A stretch of DNA of 64,000 nucleotides from Nymphaea colorata (taxonomy: Eukaryota; Streptophyta; Magnoliopsida; Nymphaeales; Nymphaeaceae): the NCBI RefSeq assembly GCF_008831285.2, contig NC_045142.1, positions 22,629,300 through 22,693,299 of the forward strand, read 5' to 3'. The notes under the pieces are model-generated. The model ran no database searches. It was not told where the DNA came from and saw nothing but the letters and a program-made list of their open reading frames with translations. How positions within the stretch are numbered: position 1 is the first letter of the stretch; every line of letters starts with the position of its first letter. Position numbers and translations under genes: made by a program. Shown here one piece after another: positions 1 to 11,010 of the stretch.

Positions 1-618
1 GTGACACACTATTGCTAATACAGCTGCATGCTTTAGCGACCGATTTTTTTTTTTTAGTAATAAGAAAAGATCTGACATATGACAAATTTGAACATGTGTG
101 TGTATGTGTGTGTGGATTCAAATTTGACGGATTCTAGATATGGTCATATAGCTCAAAATAAAAAATTAGTTGCTAAAATATAGACACTGAAGGGATATTA
201 GCAACGGTTTATAGTTTGTGGTAGTGTGTTTTTATAATAGTTTGTAGTGATTTCAACAACAGTTTGTGATGCTTTCAACTACAGATTTTTAACTTTATAA
301 TTACCTAACAACACTGGGTATTCGACATGCTAGAATTGTCCCATATAAAAGTACTAGTAATATCTTAAGTAGTCTTTAATTTTTATAGGTGAAGACCAAT
401 TAGCTCCATTGTATGGCATCTAATGATATTTTAATTACATTACTATAAACTGATGCACTGAATGACTTTAACCATATCTAAAGGGTGCAAAAAAATCCAT
501 ATTTGGTTCTTTCAAATGCATGATCCAAAAATGTTAATTAGCTGACAAGTAAGTTCTCAATGATGGCAAACCTCTCACTCACACAAGATCAGTGGAAACT
601 TCCTAGCAAAAGTCCTAT
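1..618. other. AT-rich intergenic DNA, no gene seen
   Basis: No open frame of recognisable content. The stretch has several degenerate 'agcaacggtttata / caacaacagtttgtga' phrases that recur near 1785-1850 in the same orientation, which may be remains of a repeat, but I see no terminal structure. Nothing else is supported. Confidence 0.5.
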
Positions 619-619
619 A

Positions 620-790
620 TATGCTGCCAAAATTCTATGACTTGACTCTGAGGGTAGGTACTGGGCCAGGCACCAGATGGACAATTGGGACCCATTTGAC
701 CTACTGGGCAGTTAAAAAGATTGGCAGAGATAGCTGGCCTGGGTCGGGTATCGGGGGCTCGACTTGGTCCAAATACATATCTTTATACTT
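620..790. repeat. GC-rich dispersed repeat patch
   Basis: A short G-rich block in AT-rich surroundings with phrases such as 'ctgggccaggcacc' and 'gggtcgggtatcgggg'. The same compositional style recurs at 1110-1240, 51104-51365 and 52545-52860. Such 'cgggcccgg' blocks in plants usually belong to non-autonomous transposons. Family and ends are not resolved here. Confidence 0.3.
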
Positions 791-918
791 TTTTTATCCC
801 ACATTCTTTGGCATGATGCCAGAAGATCGACTCCCATACAAACTCTTGACATATTCCCAATGGTTTCCAAATATTAGAAAATGAAATGTGAAGAGTTTCA
901 AATAAGGATAGATATCGG

Positions 919-1091
919 CAGGGGCGGAGTGAGGATTTTTTCCAAGGGCGGGCCAAACGGTCCAACTTATCCGGGTAGGGCCAAACTAAACTCGAATCCA
1001 AAAAATACATTACGCAACTTTTTTTTTTTATTAGCTGAGGTGGGGTCATGTTCTAGGCTCACCCCCCCCACCCCATCCCCCCTCTGTCCTT
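919..1091. mobile_element. Putative small DNA transposon ('aggggcggag' family)
   Basis: The left end 'caggggcggagtgagg' resembles the inner right end, read in reverse, of the better-supported element at 50351-50693. It is flanked by near-identical 9-mers, 'agatatcgg' (910-918) and 'ggatatcgg' (1092-1100), consistent with a Mutator-like 9-bp target duplication. The right terminal inverted repeat is poor, so this could be an old copy or coincidence. Confidence 0.35.
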
Positions 1092-1380
1092 GGATATCGG
1101 ATCGGATACAAGATAAACATGAAGTTGATGGTCAGGCCCAGCCAGATAACTAAACAGACCAAGCTTGGATAGCCAATAAAGGCTTTGGGTCAGCCCAAGC
1201 ATGGCTTTGTCAAGCCTTGGTCCAGCCTAATGCTCCGGTACTTTAGTCATATAGGGTCTATTCTACCATATATGAGAGAGAGGCAGCGAGATCAAAATAT
1301 TAGTAACTAGAGGTTCATTTGTATAATGTCGAACCAGTTTAAGTTTTGGAAAGCACACATATATTATATCTCTTTTTCTT

Positions 1381-1494
<114 letters not shown>

Positions 1495-1643
1495 CCTTGA
1501 ATTTCTTCACCCAGCTTTGCATAGAGAAATCCTCTGACGTCTCACAGTGGATCATTAAGCGACTCGTAGAGGAATGCATTTATTTACGTGCTCAATGCAT
1601 TATATTGGGTGGCTGTAATTGAATTGAAGTCTGGATGACCTGA

Positions 1644-1761
<118 letters not shown>

Positions 1762-2059
1762 CACTAAAAACTAGTTGTCAAAAATGAGCATTAGCAATGG
1801 TTTATGATATGTTCATAGCAACAGTTCCTAGTGTTTTTAGCAACAATTAACAGTTCTTTTAAAGACTAATTTTTAATTGTTTAAACAATTGGAGCATCGA
1901 ATACACAAAAGAACAATACGTACATACACATACAAACATATATCCACCTACTTTTTCCTTCTGGGTTTGGTGTGGTTTTACATTTGGTTTAATAACTAGA
2001 TCCAAAAACCCAACAAAAACTTTCAACCCTTGGTCCATTTTCTCACATAAATGTAGGTT

Positions 2060-2213
2060 CCTAAGAGGCTGTTTGGCAACAGTAATACATTGTTGCAAAT
2101 AAGACAGATTCATATAAGAATTATTACAGTGTTATATGAATGTGTCTCATTTGTTTTCGGTAGATTTAGGAGAATAATAACGATGTGTTACTGCAGTCAT
2201 ACAGCCCCTAAGG
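2060..2213. mobile_element. Foldback MITE (hAT-like)
   Basis: The left end 'cctaagaggctgt' and the reverse complement of the right end, 'ccttaggggctgt', form terminal inverted repeats. The symmetry continues inward: 'caaataagacagattcata' on the left pairs with 'tatgaatgtgtctcatttg' on the right, with about two mismatches. The element is therefore close to one long hairpin, with an extra 24 nt or so in the right arm. The 'ggctgtttggcaac' opening is typical of plant hAT-type MITEs (family knowledge). I could not see a convincing 8-bp target duplication. Confidence 0.6.
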
Positions 2214-4054
2214 TAATCAGTCTGGTCTGGTTTGAAAAAATTTAAGTTAAAAAACTGAAGGCTCTTCCAGATCCAGTTCATCCACATTCATTTAGGTAAG
2301 AGTCAGCCTGGTCCGACCTAACCCAACCCTTTGACATCCCTAAGTTCGGCAGGTCCACATGACCAAAGAGGAGGGATGCATCGGAGAAACTGCAGATGCC
2401 CTCTTTGACCAACTCCAGTGATGTCATTGATCGATTCCTCAACAACGCCATAGATGGTTGCCTGAGCCTTCAACATCGATGGGTGATGGTGAACTGCAGA
2501 TGCTGGACTCTAGATGGTCCATCTGGGCCTGTAGTTTGTCAGTGAAATCGATGCTGAGAGCTACTTTGTCAATATTTTGGAAATTTCTCTGAGTGAAATG
2601 TGAAATCAAGTGCAAACTGAGAGAAACCCGTAAGCACAGCTGTGTCTTTTAAAATGGGTGATTGACGATGAATTGGCTAAATCATGCTTCATTCGGAATC
2701 GCTTGAATAACGATTGGTTGATCGCCTCCAGGTACATGTGGCAACTGGGCTGCAAGGTAGTTCAAATCCAAGGAGTTCAAGGCTTGAATCTTGTGGCCAC
2801 TGTCACATTATAGTGTGCTATGTCTCTACATTGTATACAATTAAAAAATTCAAAAGTACCCAAACCCCCATCTTTTTTCCCTGTATATAATAGAAAAGAA
2901 ACATTTTAAAAGGCTAAAAAAGAGGTTAAGAAAAAGTTAAAAAGTCTAAAATTAACATTACTTCATTAAAAAAATTGAAATACCAAAAACCCCATCTTTT
3001 TTGTTATGGTACTGTATACTTGTGAGCTCATAAGGATGTGCAGGCAACTCGATCTCATATCCGGCTTTGACGGGTCAGCAGGTTCACGTGGCTAAGAAGA
3101 GGAATGAAGAAAACAGAGCAGTGGAGACGAGAAACTGCACTTTTGTCTACCATCATTGTCATGATGTGGATGATGTCACTCTAAAAGATCTGGAATTATA
3201 TCTCGAATTGATGGACTAGCAATTGCTTATTGAGAGACCTTAGACTTGATTTCTTTCTTAGGTGGGCATCTTAGATCCTTTTCATGATGTATGTGGAGGG
3301 CTACATATCTATATGATCCAAGATATTGCATGCCTAAGGTCTGATTTGAATAGGTGAAAAGTGAAAACTGGAAGGACCGAACCTTCTTACTTATGAAGTA
3401 GCATCACAAAGCACCCATCTTAATATGCTTTCTATATCAAAATTTTATCCCTCTATACATATCATTCTAGCTGCCAATAATCTAAAGAGGTCATAATAAT
3501 ATTATTGTATTAAAGAAAACCATTTAAATCTGGCTCACGACAATCATGAGAGATCAAGCCAACAAGGAAGTTTTCAATCGAATAATGTAATGTCCAAATC
3601 AACTGCAAGGAACAAAATGGAAGTTTTCACTCAAATGCTGAAACGCTCAACACAACTATAACATCTCACCAAAATGAAAACAGAAAATGGGAAGTGCAAT
3701 GTCACACTCAGCATCAAAAGAATCTTCTTATGCAACGTCATTTAGTAATGGCCCCAACAAATGGAAGGTGCAAATCAAATTGAAGCAATCTATTATCATG
3801 CACCAGCCATAATGATCCTGATCTGGCTACACTGAAACGCAAGGAGAAAAAAAAGATGATCCTGATGAAGCGTTAAGAAGAAAAGAGAAAAAGAAAGATC
3901 ATAATGATGCTGAATTGGCTCACGTCTCTCAAATTGAAACATTAGAGGGAAAGAAAGAAACTGATGAAATCATTATATCCAAAAATCTCTCATCGGTTAC
4001 AGGGTGATTTATGCAGCTTCACACTGCCCTATATAATGTATTGATGTACATAGG
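2214..4054. other. Intergenic region, no gene recognised
   Basis: No recognisable coding region. Two similar stretches, around 2340-2440 and 3060-3180 ('cagcaggttcacgtggc', 'gagaaactgca', 'gatgatgtcact'-like phrases), look like a diverged local duplication. So do the 'accccatctttttt' blocks near 2870 and 2990. The 3540-4010 part just before the copia gag start might include its lost 5' LTR or leader, but no primer-binding site is visible. Confidence 0.4.
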
Positions 4055-4900
4055 ATGAATATTGTGAAAAACAGCAAGAAAGCCTTTCCTAGTGTGGTCA
4101 TAGGTTCTCCTGCTCCACCAGGCCATATTGTTGATCCTGCTGATCCGCAACAGTTGATCTCCAATCCCAAGTTTGAATCATGGCATTGATTCGGTCGCCT
4201 TATAAAGGGATGGATTACTGGTACGTTGTCTGAAAACGTCCTTGGTTTAGTTGTTGGATTTAACCCTTCTCAAGAAATTTGGTCCATTCTTGTTGATGCT
4301 TTTGCCCAGGAATCCCAAGAACGGGGGATTTCATCTCACATACATGTTTACAACATGTAAAAAGGGTAACGATGCCCTTGAAGTATATGTCGCCAAGTTC
4401 CAAGCCAAATGTGACGACTTGGCTGCTATTGGAAAATCTATTGGAGACAAAGAAAAAGCCTTCTGGCTTCTCCAACGATTATGAAAAGCCTATGAGCCTT
4501 TCGCTATGGCTATGCTCAAGCCACCAATACCTTCTTATGAAGAATTGGTCTCTCTGTTGCAAAGTCTAGAAGTGAGAAACAAATTTCTCAATTCCGATAC
4601 CTCACCTCAAGTTGCCCTCTATGATCAACGTGAAGGGCAAAACAGGTCTCGGGGCACTTACCATGTCTCCCGAGGGTGAGGACGACACTATAGAAGAGGA
4701 CGTGGAGGGGGGTACACCTTTAATCTCTCTCATGGAGGAGGATACAATTCAAATCCTTCTCAAACAGGATACAATGCAAATCTTCCTTAACCGCCAAAAT
4801 TAGATGGCGCAGCCAACTCCTCCGATTCTTCCAAAGGTATCATATGTCAAATTTGCAATAAAATGAATTACTCTGCGATGAAATGTTACAATCGGTTTAA
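4055..4900 (+). pseudogene. copia 1 gag (broken)
   Basis: From the ATG at 4055 the frame reads a copia Gag: 'LISNPKFESWH', then a stop at about 4185 where related Gags have Arg (CGA to TGA fits a C-to-T change). It continues with 'EIWSILVDAFAQESQERG', 'CDDLAAIGK' and 'AFWLLQRL', then another stop before 'KAYEPFAMAMLKPP'. A relic zinc knuckle with two cysteines followed by 'KMNYSAMKC' lies near 4850-4885; its histidine position is lost. In a live element this protein would form the cytoplasmic particle that packages element RNA. It cannot be made intact here. Confidence 0.8.
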
Positions 4901-6590
4901 TCATTCCTTCCAAGTGGAAGATGCCACTCAAGCCCTCACAGCTCTCACAATTAATGATCCGCAAGATTTCTGCTGGCTAGTCAATACTGGAGCTACAACC
5001 CATATGACAAGAGACACATATAAACTTAAGAACATCTCTCCTTATTTTGGCTCCGATACAGTTGTTGTTGGAAATGGGCATCGTATTCCAATCACACATA
5101 TTGGACAAGCTGATATTTCTCCAAATCTTTCTATTAAGGATGTTCTCTATGTTCCATGCCTCACTAAAAATCTCATTTATGTTAGCAAATTGACTAACAA
5201 TTTTCCATACGATTTCGAATTCACCTCTGGTTGATGCACCCTAAAGGACAGAAGGACAGGCAGAGTAATGGCAATAGGGAGTGAACAAGGCGGACTCTAT
5301 GCAGTGAACAATCACAGCAATCATGAGGCTTTCTTTTCATCATGTTTCCGACAAGTGACGGAAGAGTTTTGGCACGCATGTTTGGGACATCCTCAATTTG
5401 TTGTTCTCCCTTTTTTGAAAAACCAGACATATATTGATGTTTTACCTAATATTTCTCTCTCGGTTTGTGCTAATTGCCAAATGGGAAAATCTTGCAAATT
5501 GCCTTTTATTGAAAAAGACGATATTGTTTCTTTTCCACTGAAAAAAATTGACAGTGATCTTTGGCAATTGGTACCAGTTATATCTCGAGAACAATATCGG
5601 TTTTATGCTATAATTGTCGATGGCAATAGCCGTTTCACATGGTTTTACCCACTAAGACACAAATCTGATTTTTTTTATGCCTTTGTTCATTTTCACAAAA
5701 TGGTTGACCACCAATTTGACAGTAAAATAAAAATTTTCCAAAGTGATTGAGGTGGCAAATATACAAGCTCCTGCTTCGTATTATATCTCGACAACCTTCA
5801 AATTAAATGGCAATATTCCTGCCCCAAGACACCCGAGCAAAATGGCAAAGCAGAGTGCAAGCATCGCTCTATCACTGAATCGGGTCTAACGTTGCTCTTT
5901 CATTCAAATGCACCAAAGAGATTTGGGATTGACGCCTTCTCAGCAGTTGTTTTTCTTATGAACAGGCTTCCCACCTCAACATTGTCTATGCAGTCACCTT
6001 TCTCTATATTGTTTAAAAGGCTTCCTGATTATAACAGCATGCATATCTTTGGCAGCAGGTGCTTCCCTTATTTGAGATGATATGTTCAAAACAAATTTGA
6101 CCCTAAATCTGTTCCACGTATATTTATTGGATATAACACATTTCATAAGGGTTACAAATGTTTCAAACCAAATTCCAGACATCTATACATATCCAGGCAT
6201 GTCCTCTTTGATGAAAACCCATTCCCTATCAAAAATCCATCTTCTCTCTATAAGGACGATGTCATGGATAGTGATTTTATATCCTTTGTTGATATCGGGA
6301 CTTCAACTGATAGAACCATGCCAACCTCCGATCACCCCGAATCTGGTTCCAGCCCTACACCAGATCCATGTCTAAATGTCTATGATGATCTCCAATAAAT
6401 CATGCCACCTGATAGATCTCTCGATACAAATATTCATCCAGCCGATCCACTTGATCCAACGCCAAACTTTCCACCAAGCTTACATAGTTCAGAAACTACA
6501 AGTGACACCAGTCTTCCATCAACCTCTATGGGAACTCAAACCATAGTAACAAGATCTATGGCCAGATCAACGTCTCTAGGAAACTAAACG
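4900..6590 (+). pseudogene. copia 1 protease and integrase (broken)
   Basis: Protease: the active site reads 'WLVNTGATTHM' at about 4973-5005, so the catalytic Asp of D-T/S-G is Asn. Integrase follows: a His/Cys zinc-binding part ('ACLGHP', later 'CANCQMGK') at about 5370-5490, then the catalytic core with the first Asp in 'DSDLWQ' (about 5550). The second Asp sits in 'FQSD' immediately before a stop at about 5748. The Glu is in 'NGKAECKHRS' near 5845. Further stops occur at about 6080 and 6399. The stretch 6400-6590 is a low-constraint linker rich in Ser, Thr and Pro. Confidence 0.8.
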
Positions 6591-6699
6591 ATGTTAACTA
6601 CAGCTATGGTAGGCATTCACAAACCTAATCCTAAGTATGCCAACATTCATATCATCTATTCCAGTATTCCCAAAGAGCCCAAAAGAGTTCAACAAGCTC

Positions 6700-7730
6700 T
6701 AAAGCATGATGGGTGAAGAGCGGCCATGGAAGAAGAAATGACTGCATTAAGATCTAATAATATATGGGATTTAGTTCCAAGAGAACTTTACGTGATCATC
6801 GTTGGATCAAAATGGGTTTTCAAATCCAAACCCAAAGCATATGGAAGTCTTGATCGTTTAAAGGCATGCCTATTTGCTCGGGGTTTCACTCAAGTAGAGG
6901 GGATCGATTACCAAGAGACTTTCTCTCCCATCATTCGACCAATTACTATATGACTTGTACTTTCTATTGCTACCATCTTCAAATGGAACATCAAACAATT
7001 AGATCTAAAAAATGCCTTCCTACATGGATCGCTTCATGAAACAGTCTATATGTCTCTACCACCGGGGTTTGCAGATCCTCTTCTACTGCATCATGTTTGT
7101 CATCTTCGAAAGGCACTATATGCCTAAAGCAAGTGTCTAGAGCTTGGTTTCAATGGCTAAGTGATTTTCTTTTCACTTACGGTTTTCAGAGCTGCTATTC
7201 AAATCCATCCATGTTCACATTTCATGAAAATGGCCATTGTCTTATTCTTTTAAGTTACGTCGACAACATGGTTCTTGCAGGCAGCTCTTTTAACTTAATT
7301 TAGAATTTTATCTCCAAGACTGAACTCAAATTTCTAGTGAAAGATATGGGGCAACTAAGTTATTTTCTTTGGATCGAAGCCATGCATACCTATGATGGTC
7401 TATTTCTCACTCAAACGAAACATGCTTAGGACATTTTGGAAAGAGCTCAAATGCTTGATTGCAAACCTATGAACACCCCTATGGCAGCCAAGCTAGCTCT
7501 TCTAGATACTTCACCTTTTTCATATCCAACTCTTTATCGTGCTATAGTTGGAGCATTACAATACTTGACAATCACTCGAGCAGAGATAACTTTTTTCAGT
7601 GAATTTTATCAGCCAGTTTATGCAAAATCCAACTCAAGCTCACTTTCAAATTGCCAAGTGTATTCTCTGATATATCAAAGGAACTACCGACTATGGCATT
7701 CATATCCTCTCTGAAAGCACCATGGATCTA
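6700..7730 (+). pseudogene. copia 1 reverse transcriptase (broken)
   Basis: Fragments match the copia RT_RVT2 domain: 'GSKWVFKSKPKAYGSLDR', 'GIDYQETFSPIIRP', 'IKQLDLKNAFLHGSLHE', then 'YVDNMVLAG' at about 7254-7280. The canonical motif is Tyr-Val-Asp-Asp, so the second catalytic Asp is Asn here. At least three stops or frameshifts interrupt the domain (for example at about 6951 and 7125). Confidence 0.8.
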
Positions 7731-7733
7731 TAT

Positions 7734-8214
7734 GCCCTCTCAGATGCAGATTGGGCTGGATGCCATCTCACCAGAAGATCCATGACAGGGTACTGTACTT
7801 TCCTAGGAGCTAACTGTATTTCTTGGAGTGCAAAAAAGTAATACACCATCGCTCGATCCAGCGCGGAGGCTGAATATCTCTCCATGGCATCAACAGCTGT
7901 AGAATTGACTTGGCTCCTTCAAAACCTTTGAGATATTGGCATTACAATTACAAAAGCACCTATTCTTCATTGTGATAATATCAATACACTTTATTTAACC
8001 AAAAATCCAGTTTTCCACAATCGGTCAAAACATATTTAGATTTATTATCATTATGTGGGCGAAATGACCAGTTCAGGGTGCCTGACCACTAGATACATCA
8101 ATTCTTCTGGCCAAATTGTAGACATATTCACCAAAGCCTTGGAGAAAGATCAATTTTTTGACTTACAAGACAAACTTAATGTCATCAGCCGTTCCCGTTT
8201 ACGGGGGCGTATTA
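7734..8214 (+). pseudogene. copia 1 RNase H (broken)
   Basis: The RNase H part reads 'LSDADWAGCHLTRRSMTGYC', 'SWSAKK', stop, 'TIARSSAEAEYLSMAS', 'HCDNINTLYLTKNPVFHNRS' and 'DIFTKALEKDQFF', ending in 'SRSRLRGRIKS' and a stop just past 8214. Catalytic Asp, Glu and Asp positions are still visible. At least three nonsense changes are present ('KK' stop, 'NL' stop, 'KHI' stop). Confidence 0.8.
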
Positions 8215-8538
8215 AATCCTGAGATTTGATTGTGGAAAAAATGCCACAAAAAGGTCCAAGCTTTGTCAAACGAAGGATCGGATCTGTATCCATATTTTTT
8301 GTAAATTGACAAATGGTTTGATTCAAGGCTTCAAGCTCTTTTTCCGTTAGATGAGATTATAGTTTGTGCTCCAAATAATGGTTCTTTTTTTTTTTGTCAT
8401 TGTTGAATATTGGAGGAAGAAGGGGACGAGAGAGAGAGAGAGGGAGAGAGAGAAAGAGAGAGGGAGAGAGAGGAAAACTCTTTCTTGCTTATTCACGTGA
8501 CCCTACTCTCATATTAAAAGAGATTAGGGTTGGCAACA
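8215..8538. repeat. 324-bp patch identical to 25434-25757
   Basis: Every base I compared matches 25434-25757 at a constant offset of 17219, including an 11-T run and the GA-rich tract. The first 186 bp (8215-8400) would be 3' LTR sequence of copia element 1. The last 138 bp (8401-8538) are the left part of a copia element 2 LTR, beginning 'tgttgaatattgg'. The junction between the two is the same at both loci. The patch ends 6 bp before segmental duplication copy 1. It carries the variant bases of the left LTR of copia 2, not the right LTR. Confidence 0.9.
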
Positions 8539-8689
8539 ATGACAAAAGAAACATGTGGCCGGAGTATTCCAGGTGTTACCAATGACCATCAAGGTGGAGA
8601 AATGCTGGTCGCATCTACCAATTAACATCTTCCGATGGTTAAGGTTAGCCAAATCTCCTAATCCTTGGTTGGGCTTCCACAATTCTTTT

Positions 8690-9140
8690 TGTCTTTTGGT
8701 TGGTCTGAGTAAAATCAAGATCTGAATATTACTCTTGAAAACTTTCGATCACAAATATCTGAAGGACAGAGATAGACAATTTAACCTATTTTCCATGTTG
8801 TTTGGCAGCAAAAACACTTATAAATCAACTCTAAAGATTGAAGCTTGTACATGAAATAATAGAACTATTGTTTCATAAAACTATTTCAATCTTTGTGGCA
8901 TTCACAAAGTGTCTTTCCTGCCAAACAACCCATGAGGAAACCACAATAACTGACGAATAAATACATTCGAAGAAGAGATTTTGGTAGTGGTGTTTGAAGG
9001 ATTTTTTTATTGCTCGTGCCCTTATAAGCCATGGTGGTTCCTGCTCCAAAAACAGTCCATTGACCCGCTGAAATCATGAACATTCAAGGGTTCAAAAATG
9101 AAAATCTCTCTCTCTGTCTGTAGTTCATGGGACAGTGACG
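8690..9140. repeat. Relic of aspartic protease upstream region (copy a)
   Basis: Phrases 'gtaaaatcaagatctgaatatta', 'atacattcgaagaagagatt', 'ggttcctgct', 'tccattgacc' and 'aaaatctctctct' line up in order with 10580-11000, which lies just upstream of the minus-strand protease start. I infer that this is the 5' flank of a lost paralogue. The coding part that should lie to its left is absent. Confidence 0.45.
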
Positions 9141-9284
9141 CCTGCATTGAGGAGCTGCAGGCACTATGGCCATAGCATTTTGATGCCATGATGCCATCTC
9201 ATAACATAAGCTGTTATTAAAAAATTATCGATTATGTTATTGCAACAATGGTTTATGATGCCATTTGATAACATCATCCAATTG

Positions 9285-9287
<3 letters not shown>

Positions 9288-9331
<44 letters not shown>
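9288..9331. repeat. (AT)n microsatellite
   Basis: About 44 bp of AT dinucleotide; the counterpart in duplication copy 2 (41892-41981) is about twice as long. Confidence 0.9.
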
Positions 9332-9335
<4 letters not shown>

Positions 9336-10049
9336 TAATCCTCTGACCATGTTGAAATCCATCATCACAACTGCATTTGCATCAGATGAATGTGATTGAA
9401 CACATCGCCTGATACATTTTATCATTGCCTGATACATTTTATGGAGTGATGTACTGTGAGAGGTAAGAGGATTTTCCTTTCAAACCCAGACTATGAAATC
9501 CACAAATTTATATATGAGAGTACTTACACGTCCTGATCACTAGCATTTTTCCTTGATAACAGTAATTGGCAGGTGCTACTTGGCGACTAATAATATTTTA
9601 CATTAACAAAGTCATGCTTTGGGTGTTTTTCATCCTCTCTCAAGAGTGCAAAAGGTTCCATGTTCGGGTTAAGCTTCAAGTTTTTCTTCACATGCATGAC
9701 CCATAAATGTTATTAATAGACAAATTTAGGGTGGTGACGAATCCTCCCCCAGTCATATATAGTGTGTTTGATTGCCTTTGTGTAAAGCATCTCACGATGC
9801 CCTACCTTGTTTGTATACACATTCCTCAACAGAGCGTCACGTGACCCTCCTTCTCCGCCGTGTGCACCCAGCACAAAGAAAGCTCATGGTTTTGGGGGGT
9901 TGCCGATAAAGCCGGCGGTCCCGTGTTTGAATGGAGAGAGATGCTAAGAGACACTCCAACCATCTCAAACAGCCTCCCCACAATTCAATGCACTTTTGGT
10001 GACTTGTAAGTGGTCCAAAAAAGTAGGGCTGTGCAAATGGTTAAAGATT

Positions 10050-10549
10050 GAACACGCCCTCAGCTTATAAGCTGGTGGAGAAGCTTTAGCTGTTGTAGGT
10101 GGACGATTGAAGTGTATCAAACATAGATGGTGTTTGGCTGAAGGAGGGGTCACAAGGGTGGCACATCATCCGTATGAGGTCGTTACCTGTGTCCATGATG
10201 GCCCAGTAGAGGCTAGCGAGAGTTTCATGAGAAACTTGTCGGGGCCAGGCATCATGGGGCTGGAGACCATGCTGGTGATATTGGCAAACCATGAAGCAAT
10301 TTGGCAGAAGCGCAACATGGAAAGGGAGCCGCTAGCTCAGTTCGTTGAGCTAGAGTAGATGAAGGGTCATAATGAATATCGATGAATGAGGTCTACGGAG
10401 AAGCCCAGGGATTTGGAAGCGAAGATGGTGATAGGGTTACACACTGCAAGTAGGAGGAATGTTAAGGTGGAGAAGAATGCAGCCAAGGTGAGTGCTAAAA
10501 AGGTGGTTGTATTGTAGAGAAATGGGTTGATATTTATAATGGAAGCCAT
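10050..10549 (-). pseudogene. Nepenthesin/CDR1-like aspartic protease pseudogene, N-terminal fragment (copy 1)
   Basis: Reading leftwards from about 10549 the frame gives 'MASIININPFLY', a hydrophobic signal-peptide-like segment ('FFSTLTFLLLAV') and 'LGFSVDLIHRYS', the conserved start of the propeptide in plant secreted aspartic proteases. A 14-bp deletion relative to copy 2 near 10367 and a stop break it. After a frameshift, 10086-10292 reads 'LYWAIMDTGNDLI', the first catalytic D-T-G motif, then 'PSFSQTPSMFDTLQSSTYNS'. Homology ends there, about residue 150 of a usual 430-450. Family members are secreted endopeptidases; this copy has no second catalytic lobe and cannot work. Confidence 0.75.
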
Positions 10550-10561
10550 AGTTATCGTCAA

Positions 10562-11010
10562 CCATTTTTGTGTCTTTTCATTGCACTCAGTAAAATCAAG
10601 ATATGAATATTAGTCTCAAAGACTTTCAATCACAACTATTTGAAGGCTTTCAATCACAAATACTTGAAGGAAGGATGTACGCACTTTAACGAATGCCCTA
10701 AGGTGACCGCAATAGCTGGTGAATACATTGGAAGAAGAGATTGTCATAGTGGTGTTTGAAATTTTTTTTATCAATGTTGCCTTGGTAAGGCAGGGTTGTT
10801 CCTGCTAGAAAAGCCATCCATTGACCTCCTTAGACCATGAACCTTGAAGTGTTTGAAATTGAAAATCTCTCTCCCACACACACCTTCTCTCTATACATAT
10901 GTACGTAGATGTCTTTCCACCCCACGATATCATGGGCTCTCATTTGCTGATAGTTCATCGGGCAGAGGCTCATGCACTGAGGGTTTGCAGGTATGCTATG
11001 GCCATATCAT
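10562..11010. repeat. Upstream flank of aspartic protease copy 1, dispersed
   Basis: Sequence immediately 5' of the minus-strand protease start. Parts of it recur at 8690-9140, at 22140-22320 (same strand), and at 22850-23010 (opposite strand). It contains a duplicated 'ctttcaatcacaa(c/a)tatttgaagg' pair at 10620-10670. I infer a former promoter/5' UTR that has spread with the protease family. Confidence 0.5.

Larger units (their letters stand above)
4055..8214 (+). mobile_element. Copia element 1: old, degenerate Ty1/copia retrotransposon
   Basis: Translated fragments in order are gag, zinc knuckle, protease, integrase, reverse transcriptase and RNase H, which is the Ty1/copia order. Many stops and frameshifts interrupt it. 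A polypurine-like 'acgggggcgt' at 8201-8210 marks the 3' end of the internal region, and sequence from 8215 on would be the 3' LTR. No matching 5' LTR or initiator-tRNA primer site is visible before 4055, so the left end is lost or unrecognisable. The element is dead: besides stops, catalytic aspartates of protease and reverse transcriptase are both changed to asparagine. Confidence 0.85.

Noticed and set aside
2740-2790. tRNA-like 'agttcaaatcc' phrase
   Set aside because: No cloverleaf could be drawn around it. No tRNA, rRNA or other structured RNA gene was supported anywhere in the window.
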